64,000 bases of DNA from Globodera rostochiensis. Taxonomy: Eukaryota > Nematoda > Chromadorea > Rhabditida > Heteroderidae. Under the pieces are notes generated by a model. It was given only the letters and a program-made list of their open reading frames with translations. It made no database searches and was not told the DNA's origin. Of the stretch, positions 12,301 to 21,900 are shown in pieces (within the stretch, counting starts at the first letter, position 1; every line of letters starts with the position of its first letter). A program made the translations under genes and the position numbers. The stretch is taken from NCBI GenBank assembly GCA_018350325.1, contig JAEVLN010000007.1, forward strand, positions 2,719,856 through 2,783,855. Reading direction: 5' to 3'.

Positions 12301-12688
12301 TTGTTATTTATAATCGTAGCTAAATTAATTTTAATGCGAAAATAAATAACAGAAAATTTTCAGGAAATTTTGTAAAAAAACAGTTTTAATTTTAGATCTC
12401 GTAACCGTGCGTATCTGTTGACTCAGCATTGCCAGAACTGGATGATCCTTTTTCGAGTTTTTTGTTTTTTGGCGATGCATCTGAATTCTCTACGTGAGTC
12501 AGTCGAAAATTTAAGTTAAATATTTCGATATTTAAATAAATTTTGGTAGTCACCCGACACACTAAAAAAGTGATGAAATATTGCGCCAAATTTATTAATT
12601 TTGAAAAGAATTTTTTCTGACCCGTTTCCAGCAGAATAGAAGCGACCACAAGCAAGCAAATTGCGGCCAAGAAGAGAAAGGTAGGCAT
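3354..12688 (-). CDS. Secreted BTB-BACK-SPRY protein, interrupted by an LTR element in intron 9
   Basis: Thirteen exons read by eye: 12688-12622, 12489-12406, 12289-12189, 12101-11993, 11951-11817, 11678-11569, 11380-11228, 11128-10990, 10889-10767, 4191-4090, 4033-3946, 3874-3636 and 3487-3354. Intron phases agree at every junction and give about 527 residues. Exon 1 is a signal peptide ([13 protein letters not shown]...). Exon 2 is a Ser/Lys-rich linker. Exons 3-6 are the BTB ([28 protein letters not shown]). Exons 7-8 are the BACK ([14 protein letters not shown]). Exon 9 is VPSGVL...YQYHSHP. Exons 10-13 are SPRY. BTB-BACK proteins usually act as CUL3 ubiquitin-ligase adaptors, and cyst-nematode SPRY proteins include secreted effectors; a role joining both is inference. 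Exon 3 has lost the start ATG seen in sister genes, so it depends on the upstream exons. Exon 3 ends at a GC donor. Exon 7 lacks an AG at the expected acceptor. The 3' terminus is shifted by a one-base loss and ends ...APRK. Whether a transcript can cross the 6-kb insertion is unknown. Confidence 0.68.
4217..4221. repeat. Target-site duplication, left (aaata)
   Basis: The five bases aaata directly before the LTR at 4222 are repeated at 10198-10202, directly after the other LTR. This duplication defines the outer edges of the element and shows a single insertion into the intron. A 4-bp duplication (aaat) with the LTR starting one base earlier fits equally well. Confidence 0.8.
4222..4592 (-). 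repeat. 3' LTR (371 bp)
   Basis: In element sense it starts TGTAAGGG and ends CCCTCAC. It matches 9827-10197 base for base as far as I can see. The outer edge meets the aaata duplication and the inner edge meets a purine-rich tract. Confidence 0.9.
4593..4610 (-). promoter_or_regulatory. Polypurine tract
   Basis: In element sense the sequence GAGGGAAAGGGGAGC sits immediately upstream of the 3' LTR. This is the expected position and composition of the plus-strand primer for reverse transcription. Confidence 0.75.
4611..5188 (-). other. 3' untranslated part of the LTR element
   Basis: This is the stretch between the gag-env stop and the polypurine tract. It is more GC-rich than surrounding nematode DNA. 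Open frames on both strands here show no recognisable domain and look like by-products of base composition. Confidence 0.5.
5189..8956 (-). CDS. Fused Gag-Env polyprotein of the LTR element
   Basis: A single ORF of 1255 codons. Residues about 1-120 are charged and probably coiled coil. About 175-330 resembles a retrotransposon gag capsid region ([26 protein letters not shown]). A CCHC zinc knuckle ([14 protein letters not shown]) lies near 435-450. After a Gln/Pro-rich spacer, a hydrophobic segment near 600-620 ([15 protein letters not shown]) looks like a signal peptide. It is followed by a cysteine-rich ectodomain with N-glycosylation motifs, a furin-type site RRRTR near 873, and a transmembrane segment near 1126-1150 with a tail of about 105 residues. 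This is the order expected of a retroviral envelope glycoprotein. The glycoprotein class is unclear; resemblance to chuvirus-type glycoproteins is only a suspicion. Pol, normally between gag and env, is absent, yet the frame continues unbroken across the join. Confidence 0.82.
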   Translation of the reverse strand: MSSTSPERDEGTSNSAFGLNTKGKSVETEKEMQIMVVNRRLLAGKTAVKLSDLEKMHDDTARLETEVNRWFRNLNLTLNKKMAWVSQVVGDCNTNFDTLNGQIASLTQKVEELEGMVRTSRTGSDTLSRHSSRHSSVADHQPLASALAQVGGKSDSQRTVHGLNMLSGPSINSNLEVFGEDSVYAFDDWAERFKDYLSISGKNWDPVEKVTRLKLALKDTPKALFKELTVAQTADVDTALSALRAKMDSPQRREIAKRNLTLCRQREDETVTQFLRRLTPLVESANPSLTDTQRKEKVCEEFLDRLKPNVSFLVRLVGLTQAKNLDVVKAQAEELEALLLANKGDESGRWLQSVNALRDQSAAGHSEPQARHPAESQGAPPTGMNVRSFRPFTAADAQQRQRFGQRRGGFQSRGRTPQWQQQQFSQRNWSNAPVCYHCRRTGHFAHACRERRAQFQDNRVANSNWSNPQSSVPAFRRAPPHQPAPVNSFQELPNIQGSSNSQPSTGFLEDLVRSLVNMNLRNPPAQTNSDRENTKSGEMNSILRVRPDADPLEGTTVPPVEVAKIAQNPALGRNEKEENKPKTSNWEKRAPKLSLKDSLWGISLICILMTLNTALGQVIPSHPLMCQTQQAGRIWQLPGITGCSNMTIDHSKTPLSRTLSIYAPSIYEHSIEAWACRKVRKSVRKFTTISNVPVQEVLEPVHMEVSTEECRQMIEHGKCSLGILTNESGLLHTDRKIDLSPRMWFLGSFSWAVAESENCYLFRTKVMKKHKIAALQTSLGDAESCRIEQGRCVMEDKTTLLWEPNVTRNCEYTVIGAWEGTQLDNIWISDEASFRLTLRSTRSKVYSCGSGLQKSEEGFAVKDLSLQGEQNTRRRTRSLATESEMNAKLGYLDDKLMQVMKVSFSQALKSICDYMLETRRWAASALLLDPTNFARIILNSGNLVAKGVGPGLMKVWPCIELSSKEYEFLAVGGEAKPECFELIPIKFRVKDSVQSAFVDPKTMIISLTSRKAPCGEFRKQLMFVAGTLLEIDQLTAQVRKVKADGTQKLGEVPLELPKFLPHHFHYMALTNVSDFLGQVFDINLARVSEMTYGIHSSDTVVTKTLSDQWLEVRDEVEEAVAGKWIKLGQITLVVMVVIVFADFAIRFGIMLRDEYRGAGRSKRMAFGYRKPRLADEERPAEIGMAEDTPTKTRNDVTPPVFELTPIKLIQPVPTDTSSGGRRIRRTAKRLSVRFSRRAALPSVLSLLAAGLTPAA
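8957..9808 (-). other. 5' leader of the LTR element
   Basis: The leader between primer-binding site and gag start is about 850 bases and has no long ORF. It holds two long T runs on the plus strand (9371-9393 and 9541-9562), which are A runs in element sense. One segment near 9700-9720 repeats bases from the start of the gag frame (CCTTTGTGTTCAGCC), a small internal duplication. Confidence 0.5.
9809..9826 (-). promoter_or_regulatory. tRNA primer-binding site
   Basis: In element sense the sequence TGGTAGCACCGGATGG begins at the inner edge of the 5' LTR. TGG is the complement of a tRNA 3' CCA. The rest matches the shape of a tRNA acceptor end; I cannot name the tRNA. Confidence 0.75.
9827..10197 (-). 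repeat. 5' LTR (371 bp)
   Basis: This is the partner of 4222-4592, with no difference seen. It is followed by aaata at 10198-10202. It carries the element promoter by position; no TATA box is obvious. Confidence 0.9.
10203..10766 (-). other. Remainder of intron 9 of the interrupted BTB-SPRY gene
   Basis: It holds intron sequence shared with sister genes (10203-10260 and 10585-10740, including the A/T-rich block TATGCAATAAATACTCC). A segment at 10370-10440 (GGACTGAAGTGTCTTT...GTCCACTGAT) recurs at 58380-58430 and looks like part of a dispersed repeat. No coding exon was found. Confidence 0.5.
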
Positions 12689-12689
12689 T

Positions 12690-13340
12690 TTTAGGCAATA
12701 AAAATGAAATCGTTTTGAATGATGGCTATTTGCTGCATTTCCCAACGCTTTTATACGGCTTTAATCTCAGGCTTAGAAGTGCCTTTGTTTTAAAATAGCA
12801 TTGCCAACGAAGAGAGTGGAGGGGACGCGAGAGAATGCGTTGGCATTTACGCAAAGACAAAGAATATGCCAGAATTGGAGGGCATTCGGGGCCCCCTGTT
12901 TATGCCAATTTTTGGGGGGGGGGGGGTTAAAGCATTACGGCTAATGTATTGTATGGAAAAAACGTCCCTAGGAAAGAGTGTATGGCCAAAGAAGCAGAGA
13001 TATTGGTCGATAAATCTGAATTGAACTTTGCATATGACAGGGGCTGCTTTAAGCGGGTAATGGCTGACGTGGAACTTTTGGGCATCCTCTAAATTTCTAT
13101 TTTCGTGGCACATTTTACGAAACCCCAAAGGAAGCATCCAACAAGCTTTTTCTAATGCTTGTCGAAACAAAAAACCAAGAATTTATCTAATTTATTCAAG
13201 TCCCGTCTTCTTGGCCACGGAGTTCAGTCATAAAAACCACGGACAGCTTGGCGCCGTGCCGTTTTGGCGCGACAAATTTGGCTCGGGTAGGGTCATCGAA
13301 TTCGGGTCAGGGGTTCGAAAATTGGTCGAAATGAAAGTCA
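12690..13340 (-). promoter_or_regulatory. Upstream region of the signal-peptide gene, shared by three copies
   Basis: The 600-650 bases upstream of the signal-peptide start closely match 35107-35880 and 48147-47570. Common features are a run of G at 12914-12927, the block GAGAGTGGAGGGGACGCGAGAGAATGCG, and CAAGTCCCGTCTTCTTGGCCACGGAG. Conservation of this block upstream of all three secreted-type genes marks it as the likely promoter and 5' UTR region. Confidence 0.5.
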
Positions 13341-15830
13341 GATTTGAATTCTACGCCCCACAAATTCTACTTTTGATCACATTTTCGGATTTGGTAAAGG
13401 GTATTAGTTTCTGTAAATTCCTATTGGTTACGGTAATGAGAAATGTGATAGCATATGTATATCGGTATGAAACATATGTCATATCATAGCATTCATTTTC
13501 GCGAAGCTCGAAGCCAAGTTCGCCCAGCGCTGACCTCGCCCCCGTTTTGATGTTCTGTTCAGTTTTTGGAGCGCATTTATTTATTTGTGAGAAGAACATA
13601 AAATGTGATTTTTCGACAAACTATTTAACAAAAATGCAAGAAAACAAAAATTGAATTTTTTTATATATAACAGTTTCAGAGATGCCCAAGTTCTTTTCGC
13701 TAAACTATTATTCTCAGCTAGGTTAGGGGACAAGAGCAGGGTAAAAAGGAATAATTTAATGTTTGCAAATAAATTCCACGGTTATGAGGGCCAATGCGCT
13801 TATTATGTTTAGAATTTTTAAATTTAAAATCTGTTGGGGGAAATATAGCAAAGAATTCGACCGGAATAAATTGCCATCAAATTTAATGCCGTCGCATTTA
13901 TTTGTTCCCGTTGATGAGACACGTGGGACAGCACTGGTAGCTGCGGCCAATGCCTAACGGACCGCAGCCTCTGGTCTCAGTGCCATCGCAGTCGCAGCCC
14001 AATTGTTTGGCGGTGTTAAACCAAAAGCCGCAACGGCTCCACGTGCAACTGAAAAGCCGCCGAATTTTTTGCAGGGACCGACTAAGCAAAAAAACGACGA
14101 AATACCGAAAAAATGTCTTTAAAAGTTGATAAAAGATTTTGTTAGGGGTATACAAGGACGTCGAATCCGAACCTGACCTCCATTTCGACCACGAACCCCG
14201 GACCCGAATTCGAACAAATTTTCGTAAAATTGAATAGTTTTTCGTCGTTCGGGGTCGGTAGCCCGTCATTGCCCGATCCATTCACTTTTCTTGATAATAT
14301 TTGTGTTTGATATGTAAAACTTTTGTTGGACAAGTCCGTTTTGCACATTTTCAACGGGGCTATTATAGTAAACCCTAATTTTGGCGCACAATACAATTTC
14401 GGGCCAAAATGATTTTTGGAAATTTTGAATTTGGAAAAAGGCCTAATTTGGACCGGGGTTTAAAATCGGGATTCTACGCCGCCGAAACCACGTTTATAAT
14501 TTTTTTTTGGCATTTCATGGTTTTTAACTGAATTGAGATTTTGTGGGGTTGGCATTTTGTTGCCGCGCCAAATGTCCCCTCCCGCAAACAATTGTTTATC
14601 GGGTCATTCATTCCCTCTCCCCCTTTGACCTGTCAATTTTTCTCTGACAAATTCCTCCCTCCTCCTCAATTTTAAATCGATTCCTTTTTGGCTAATGTCA
14701 ATTCCTTTTAAACTTTTATCATTTTTTAGAAACTAAATTTTAGAATTTTCTATTTTAAATAAAATGTCAATTTCGACCGATTCAACCAATGGAGGGGAAA
14801 TAACAGCTGATCAGCAGGGTAAGAATTCGATTTTATATTTAATAAACTCCTTTTCCATTTTTTCAGAATGTTGGCCTCCAAATCTCGCCAATTTGGACAC
14901 TTCCGAAGAATTGCGTCTTTTGCGTGCCCGAATTGTCCATTTGGAACGCCAACAAACGTCCAATAATTTACCAACCTCCTCAACTGCCAGTTTTGATTTG
15001 GTGCTTAAAAATGGAAAACGACGAAAAATAAGTGCACTTGAGCAAAAGCAAACGGCAAATTTTGAACAACAAAAATCTGCTGAACAAAAAGCACGGCTAG
15101 CAAAGATGGAGGAGTATCAGAACAAACAGCAACAGACCATCGACGCGTTGATGGGTAAACTTGATTGACCGTAGAAAAATCTATTTTAGGATCTTAATTT
15201 TAAATCCGCCAAAAATTTACATCCGGGGTTCAAAAGCCTTGCGATTGGACAAATATAAAGAAAGTTATGGCCAGAAAATCCCCCAAAGCCTAAAAAGGTG
15301 CTTCTAGGAGTATTCGGGGCCTAGATTCTGAATCTGACATTTATTTCAACCAATTTCGAACCCCGGACCCGAATTCGAACAATTTTTGAAAATTCTAAAA
15401 TTTTCAAAAAATCAATTTTAGACTCAAAATCTTTCAAAAAGCCACAAAATTACAACGCAGCGACAAGTAAAGACCGATTTATGCTTTATGAATGATTTGT
15501 TTGGCAAAATCGCTTTTATGGCAAATTTTGAATTTTCGAAAAATGTTCGAATTCGAGTCCGGTGTTCCAAATTGGTCGAAACTAATGGCAGATTCGGATT
15601 CTACGGGCCCGAAAACTTTTAGAAGGACCTTTTTAGGCTTTGAATACATTGAAAAAAAATTTTGTAAAAAATTGTGAAAAAAGCGCACGTAATCGACACA
15701 AGTATCATTGTTAGCTTCAACCCTTCGAGATATTTCCTTTTTCACTATTTTATTGAATTATGAAAATCGATTTTTTTCGGGTCCAAGGTTCGAAATTTGA
15801 CGAAAAGGAGGTCAGATTCGGATTCTACGT
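13290..15830. repeat. Dispersed 'GAATTCGGGTCCGGGGTTCGAAATTGGTCG'-type repeat copies
   Basis: Short segments of one degenerate sequence, built around GAATTCG, GGTTCGAAA, TTGGTCGAAA and CAGATTCGGATTCTACG, occur in both orientations near 13290-13370, 14155-14220, 15330-15390, 15545-15610 and 15780-15830. A relative lies near 58100-58160. Most copies sit in or next to introns of the coiled-coil SPRY gene. They look like remnants of one old mobile repeat. Confidence 0.55.
13898..14048 (-). CDS. Small cysteine-rich exon, possible secreted peptide (partial)
   Basis: A terminal exon follows an acceptor CTTTTCAG and reads 48 codons to a stop at 13898-13900. It contains eight cysteines in a compact pattern (C-x4-C, CDCDG, RGCG, YQCCPTC). 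This spacing suggests disulphide-bonded secreted proteins, but I do not recognise the family. No convincing signal-peptide exon was found upstream on the minus strand up to 14700. The segment at 14140-14220 is a dispersed repeat (see 13290-15830). It may be an orphan exon. Confidence 0.35.
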
Positions 15831-18509
15831 ACACAAAAATCTTGAATCATCTTTTTACGAATTTTCAAATGAAAAAAATTGGGCTCCCCATTTTTAAGCT
15901 TGATGAGAATGCGCGCTGCTGCATTCCATGTTTTTGTATCTCAAAATAATTTTGGTTTTTTGCTCGTTTCAGTTTCCATCAATCAGTTTTCATCGAAGCA
16001 TCAAACACACGAAAAGTTGTTAAATGATCACCAGAAACTAATGGAAGAAATGAAGGAACAACGGAAAATGGCCGATTTGGAGCAGCAACAGCATCAAAAG
16101 GAAACCAATGACAAAATTGGCTGGTTAAATAAAGATCAGGAGCATTGCGGTAGGGAGAAATATGTTTTTATTTGTCTTCAATCAACGCGATTCTTCAAAA
16201 TCAATCAATTCATTCATTTTTGTTTACACCGTTTCAGTTTCCGTTGATCAGTTTTTGTTGGTGCAAAGTGATCAGAAGGCATTGCTGGACAGGCTTAATG
16301 CACTTGAGCAGAAGCAAGCGGCTTATGCTGAACAACAAAAAGCTGATCAAAACGAACTCAGTTCAACAATTGATCAAGTGGGTTTAAACTTTAAGGGGGC
16401 GGCTGATGTCAATGCTATGATTTTTAAGTTGAGTTGGGTGGGGCCTGAATTGTTTGGAAAAAGCGGAATCGGGGACACAAAAAAAAAGGCCCGGTCAAAA
16501 AAAAAGGTACTAATGGACAAAACTAAAGAAAATAACTAATAATAAAAAAATGGGACCAATTTATACAACTTCAAGCAATGCAATAAACGTTAAAAGCAAC
16601 TGAACAACTTTTTGGGGCAGTTTATTGAAGGACAGAATAAAAAGTTTGAGGAACAGAAGGAGGAATCGGACAGAATGCTTCACAAGCAAATGAATGAATT
16701 TGAAAATAGTTCGAAGAAAGAGCTCGAAAAGGTGGGAAATATGGACAAATATTTAATTAAATGAGTTTGGGATTTTTGCTGTTTCGGATTTCGGGAGTAA
16801 AATGTCATTTTGAGCTTTATTGCATTTTCTTAAAAGAGTTTTTGTCTACAATTTCGCCATCAAATGGATGAATTTGAAAATAGTTCGATGAAAGAGCTCG
16901 AAAAGATGGACAAATATTTTAATTAAATGAATGCGATAAGTCAAAAAATAAAGGACACCATCAGGTCCGTAGCTGGGCAAAATTTCGGGATTTTTGTTAT
17001 TTCAGATTTCGGGAATAAAATGTCATTATGAGCTTTATTGCATTTTTCTTAAAAGAAATTTTGTCTAAAATTTCGCCATATCAACCGGGTTTTCATGAAA
17101 TTCAAGATTTGACTTAATTCTTCAAAAAATAGGCATTTCAAATTGTAAAGATTGGGATACCACGAAAAAGGACATATCACTGCCCTAAATCCTTACATTC
17201 GAATATGTTTTTTAAAAATTAAATAAAATATTAAAGGGAATGAATCAGCTGAAGGGAGAATTGATTGCAAAGATGGAGGAACAGTATCAGAAAGAGCAGC
17301 AACAAAAGATGGAGCAGCAACAGAAGATGAAGCAGTATCAGAAAGAGCAGAAACAGAAGATGGAGCAGCATCAGAAAGAGCAGCAACAAAAGATGGAGCA
17401 GCAACAGAAGATGAAGCAGTATCAGAAAGAGCAGAAACAGAAGATGGAGCAGTATCAGAACAAACAGAAACAAAACACCAACGCGTTGACTGAAGCACAA
17501 AAGGGAAATGGTAGGGAAAATGTTATTTAAATGTTTAATAATATTTAAATTAAAAATTAATAAAAATAAATAAATTAGCAGGACTAATGCCTCAACAAAA
17601 TCGATTGAAATCCGCTGCTTGTCACGCGGACCTCACATTCTCTGGGACCGATCGATTGATTGTTCAATTTACTGGAGAGAATTCGAGTAAAAACATTATT
17701 TTGTTATTGATTGATTAAAATAGAAAATTATTCTTTTAATTTTTTGAATCCGCTTACTTTTTAGCGTGGCGTTCTGTGTTCGCTGAAAGGCCAATTCCAA
17801 AGAACAATTTCGGCATTTTCTACTACGAAGTGGCCATTTTAGAGCAAGGGCTGTAGTAAGTTAAATAATGAATAAATAGTTTAGCTTCGAAACTGCTTTA
17901 GAAGCATTTTCCGCAAAAAACTTCTTTTTATTTAGCGGTATTCACATTGGACTTGGGACTAAACAAAAGCCATTGAACAGATGGGTTGGAGAGAACGAAG
18001 GCTTTACGCTTACGAACGTTATGGCAGATTTTATGGTCACAGTTGAGGGATGTTCCCATACCACCAATGGACGTCCGTACATCGGAGGAAAGCCCGAATT
18101 TGGCGTCGGCGACGTCATCGGATGCGGCGTGGATTTGGCAACTCGCCAAATCATTTACACAAAAAATGGACAGCGTTTGGGTGAGAAAGAAAAATAATAA
18201 AATTAAGGCATTTTCTTTTTTAACTATTTAGTTGGGGTTGGGGTTTGGGGTTTTTCAGGGTCAGAAGTGTCGGGGTCGGGGAAAACCCCTAAAAAAGGCC
18301 TAAATTTGCGGGGACGGGGTCGGGGTGACAACCCTAATTTAGATGAATTATATTTGAGTTTATTTATATTTGTTATTTATTTTGTTTTTGCAGAAAGTAC
18401 CGGCTTGTTTGTCTCTTTTGTGGCTGATTTGTTTCCGTGCGTTACGTTGTTTCAATCTGGCGACAAAATTGAAGAAAACTTTGGACCAAACTTTGAATAC
18501 AAATTCTGA
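14764..18509 (+). CDS. Coiled-coil SPRY (RanBPM/RBP-like) protein
   Basis: Ten exons: 14764-14818, 14867-15154, 15973-16149, 16238-16377, 16621-16731, 17237-17510, 17582-17686, 17765-17855, 17936-18180 and about 18394-18509. Phases agree throughout and give about 533 residues. Residues 1-360 are a long Gln/Lys/Glu-rich coiled coil; exon 6 contains two near-identical units built on [19 protein letters not shown]. The SPRY domain follows ([51 protein letters not shown]), ending EYKF. There is no signal peptide, so a cytoplasmic scaffold role is more likely than secretion. The first intron has 48 bases and is open in frame, so its retention would also give protein. In exon 9 the segment after GENEG reads in a shifted frame for about 45 bases and then returns. 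The stretch 15155-15972 is intron. Confidence 0.82.
16690..17085 (+). repeat. Tandem duplication spanning part of a coiled-coil exon and intron
   Basis: The block around 16693-16865, containing the end of exon 5 (GAATTTGAAAATAGTTCGAAGAAAGAGCTCGAAAAG) and following intron, recurs at 16868-17085 with substitutions and one insertion. The second exon copy lacks a usable acceptor, so it is probably not included in the transcript. Confidence 0.65.
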
Positions 18510-18972
18510 TGTTTGAGGAGGAAGCGCCCGGACAGTGAAAAACAATTTTTTTTTAAATTTATTTTTTCGCGTATTATCAAAATTTGTCTGATTTGATTTT
18601 TATGTCATTTTGATCGAATAAAGAAATTATTTTCCAAGACTCGATTCTTCAGGTTCGGCGACTGAGAAAAGAAGATTACACCATACGCAAAAATCAGAAA
18701 TTATTAATAAATAAACATACAAAATTTTAAAGTTTTTTCCGTTTTTTCAAAAAAGATTTCAGCCCATCCCTGCCACCCACCACTCGAGACAAATGACAAA
18801 ATTGCCGTAGCTGAAAATAAGGTGAACATTAATTGGCGGCTATACATAAGTACATAATTTATTTTTAATCTATTAGCTTCAAAAACTCATTATAAATTGA
18901 AGTGATAAAAGCTTTGATCGACAAAAAACAAATAAATGATAAAACCAACAGCAAAACCAATAAATCCCCTCT
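18510..18972. other. Intergenic, convergent gene ends
   Basis: This is the 3' flank shared by two convergent genes. The segment just after 18509 (GAAGCGCCCGGACAGTG...AATAAAGAAATT) is similar to the flanks of the SPRY relics at 39970-40126 and 37560-37620, showing these belong to one subfamily. AATAAA near 18617 is a plausible polyadenylation signal for the plus-strand gene. Confidence 0.5.
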
Positions 18973-21900
18973 CTAAATGCCATCGGCGGCAATGTTGAAT
19001 TTGAAATCCGGGCCAAAATTCGCTTCAATTTTGCCAAAGCAATACAACGAAATGCATGGAAACAAATCGGCGGCAGAATCGACAAATAACTCGTCAGTTT
19101 CTGCAAAAAACGCAAGGAAATAGTTAATCAAATAATTTAAAATTGAAAATAATTTTTTTAATTTTTTTTTCTTTCTCACCCAAACGCCGTCCATTTTTTG
19201 TGTAAATGATTTGGCGAGTTGCCAAATTGACGCCACAGCCGACGACGTCGCCGACACCAAACGAAGGCTTTCCAACAATCAAAGGAGGTCCAACGTGGCG
19301 GGAACATCCCTCGACCTCGGGACTCCAAAAAGTGCCACCGCTTGTGTATGCGTAAGTGCCTTCTTCAATTCCAACCCATCCGTCCAATGGCATTTGTTTG
19401 GTCGCGAGACCAATGAGAATGCCGCTAAATATATATTTTTTTAAAGAAAAATGCTTCTGAAGCATTTTGAAGCTTAACTATTTATTTATTTAACTTACCG
19501 TCCTTTCTCCAAGATGGTCACTTCGTAGTAGAAAATGCCGAATTTCTCTTTTGGAATTGGCCGTTCAGCGAGGACAGAGCGGCATTCTGAAAAGAAGTTA
19601 ATTCAAAAATTTTGTGAACTCTTTTCATAAACCATTTAAATCAAATCAGTTTAATAGAATAATATTTACCCGAATACGCTCGAGTAAATTGGACAATCAA
19701 TCGATTGGGCCCAGAGAGTATGAGGCCCTCGTGACATGCAGCGGAATCCCATCGATTTTGAAGGGTTAGTCCTACGGAAATATAATTTTATTCAAAGTAG
19801 GGTAGGACGGGACCGGTACCGGGACGGGACCGGTACCGGGACGGGATTTCCCGTTTTTTTCAGGTCCCGGTCCTGGTCGGGACTTTTTAAAAACTAAAAG
19901 TCCCGGTCACCGGGACGAAATGTACACCCCTAATGATGGCATCATCGAGCGACAATTTTAATCTTTTTTACAAGTGGACAACCAACTGGTGTGTCTTAGT
20001 GGTTTTTCTTCCGACAAGTCTAATGTTTTGTGTCGTGTTCGAATCCTCTTGAGTGCAACACTAATTTATTATTTTCCTATACTCACATAATCTTCCACCA
20101 ATAATAAAAATGTTTTAATAGTTTTAAATATTTTTTAAAATGCGAGCAAAACAAGAATAGATACAGGAATTTTTTAAATAAATTCATCACTCTTTCTGAA
20201 TTTTTGCTTCAATTTCCTTAACAAAGATTGCCAATTTTTGTAAAAATTTCTCCGACGGCGCCTGTCGGCACCGCCGGACATCCTCGACTCTCTCTGAAAT
20301 TCCGAAGCAAAATTCATAATTTTGCTAAAATTTTGATGAAATTTCTTAACAAAAATTCAAAAATTTTTCCACCCCTACCAAAAGTAAAGCAGAATCTCAA
20401 AAAAAAATGATGATGATAAATTGAAGTTAAGACAATAAGGAAGATATTTTTAATAACAAAAAAATTCTGTTTTCCCATTGAACATTACAAAAAAAAATTT
20501 CCCCTTGAAAATCGTCCCGGTCCCGGTCTGGGTCTGGTCCTGTCAAGTCCCGGTCCCGGTTTTTCCCAAAAGTCCCGGTCCCGTCCTACCCTAATTCAAA
20601 GTATTAAATATCATTTCGTTTTGTGCAGGTCATTGCATAAAAGTGGCACTTTTAGATTTGGCTATGAAAAAAGTATGTTAAGCGTCGCAAATTTCTAATT
20701 TTCCTATATGCAATAAATACTCCTAATGAGTAGATGCACTTTGATAGGTAAACGGCAGGGTGCCCACCTGTAAGAGCACGTCTATTAGTTGGGAATTGCA
20801 GCTGGTAGGCTCCCGGATGAGAATGGTACTGATACACGCCGGCCTGCTCGGCCGGTGTCAACACTCCGGACGGAACTGTCAAAAGCAAAATTCAAAATGT
20901 TGGGTCTCGGAATTATGAAAATAGATTAGGTAGATTTTGCATCTTATAAAAACTGTCCATAATACCAATATTCTCAGTAAAATCCTTTTGAAGAATGAGT
21001 GGAAAACGAATTTTGAAAAGTGCCGGGCCGAGCATTGCGCGTCTAGTCGTCGCCAAAGGCTCTTTTCCATTTTGATGGCATTTTTCGTCTGCCCAGCGAA
21101 GTGCCTAATTAAAAACAAATTAAAATAATTTTAATTTGTTTTATTATTTTTATAAATTTACGGCATTCCAAATTGCAATTTCTTCGCGGATCATCAACTC
21201 GTCACGGCCCAGAATCTCACACAATAATTGCTGATCAATTTGCAAAAACTCTTCCGAGAGGATCAAAGCGCCCGCATTTTCATCAATGTAATCCAAACAC
21301 CGGCGAGCAAAGTCCCAAAATTTAATAACACTATTTTATATTTACATATTATTACAGTTAATCATAGCGGCAAGCAAAACTCCGAAATAATAAAATAATT
21401 AAAAAAGGTTGTTTAAAAAAACATAAAAAAAAATTAATTTAGTTAAAAAGCAATTATAATTTGTCCCCCCCCCCACCTCCTCTCCAAGAAAGCGAGTCTG
21501 GTCAAACGCGAAGAAAATATTGTTTAGCTTCCATATGGGATAGTTCAAACACGAATTGACAAGTTCAGGAAGGTCATATTTTTTAGCTTAAATTAAAAAT
21601 TTGAAAACGGAAAATGTAAAAATCCATAAAAATGACCCGCATAAAGCACATCGAACACATTGTCCCCGTTCAGCCCGCTCAAATCGTCCACATAAATAAA
21701 GCTGAGCATCGCCTTGAACGCCCCCACCTCCACGTCCGGCACCTCTACGGGTTTAGTCTCTTCCGAAGGGTCTAAAAAATTCGTTAATTATAAAATTCTT
21801 TATTAAAAATTTTAATTATTTTTTCGGCTTACCGGCATTTCGGGCATCAAAAGGGAACATTGCCTCAAAAACGTCGGAAGCCGCCAACAGAATCGCTTTA

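Noticed and set aside
14764..18509. Coiled-coil SPRY gene as a secreted SPRYSEC effector
   Set aside because: The N-terminus ([14 protein letters not shown]) is polar and no alternative upstream signal-peptide exon is visible.
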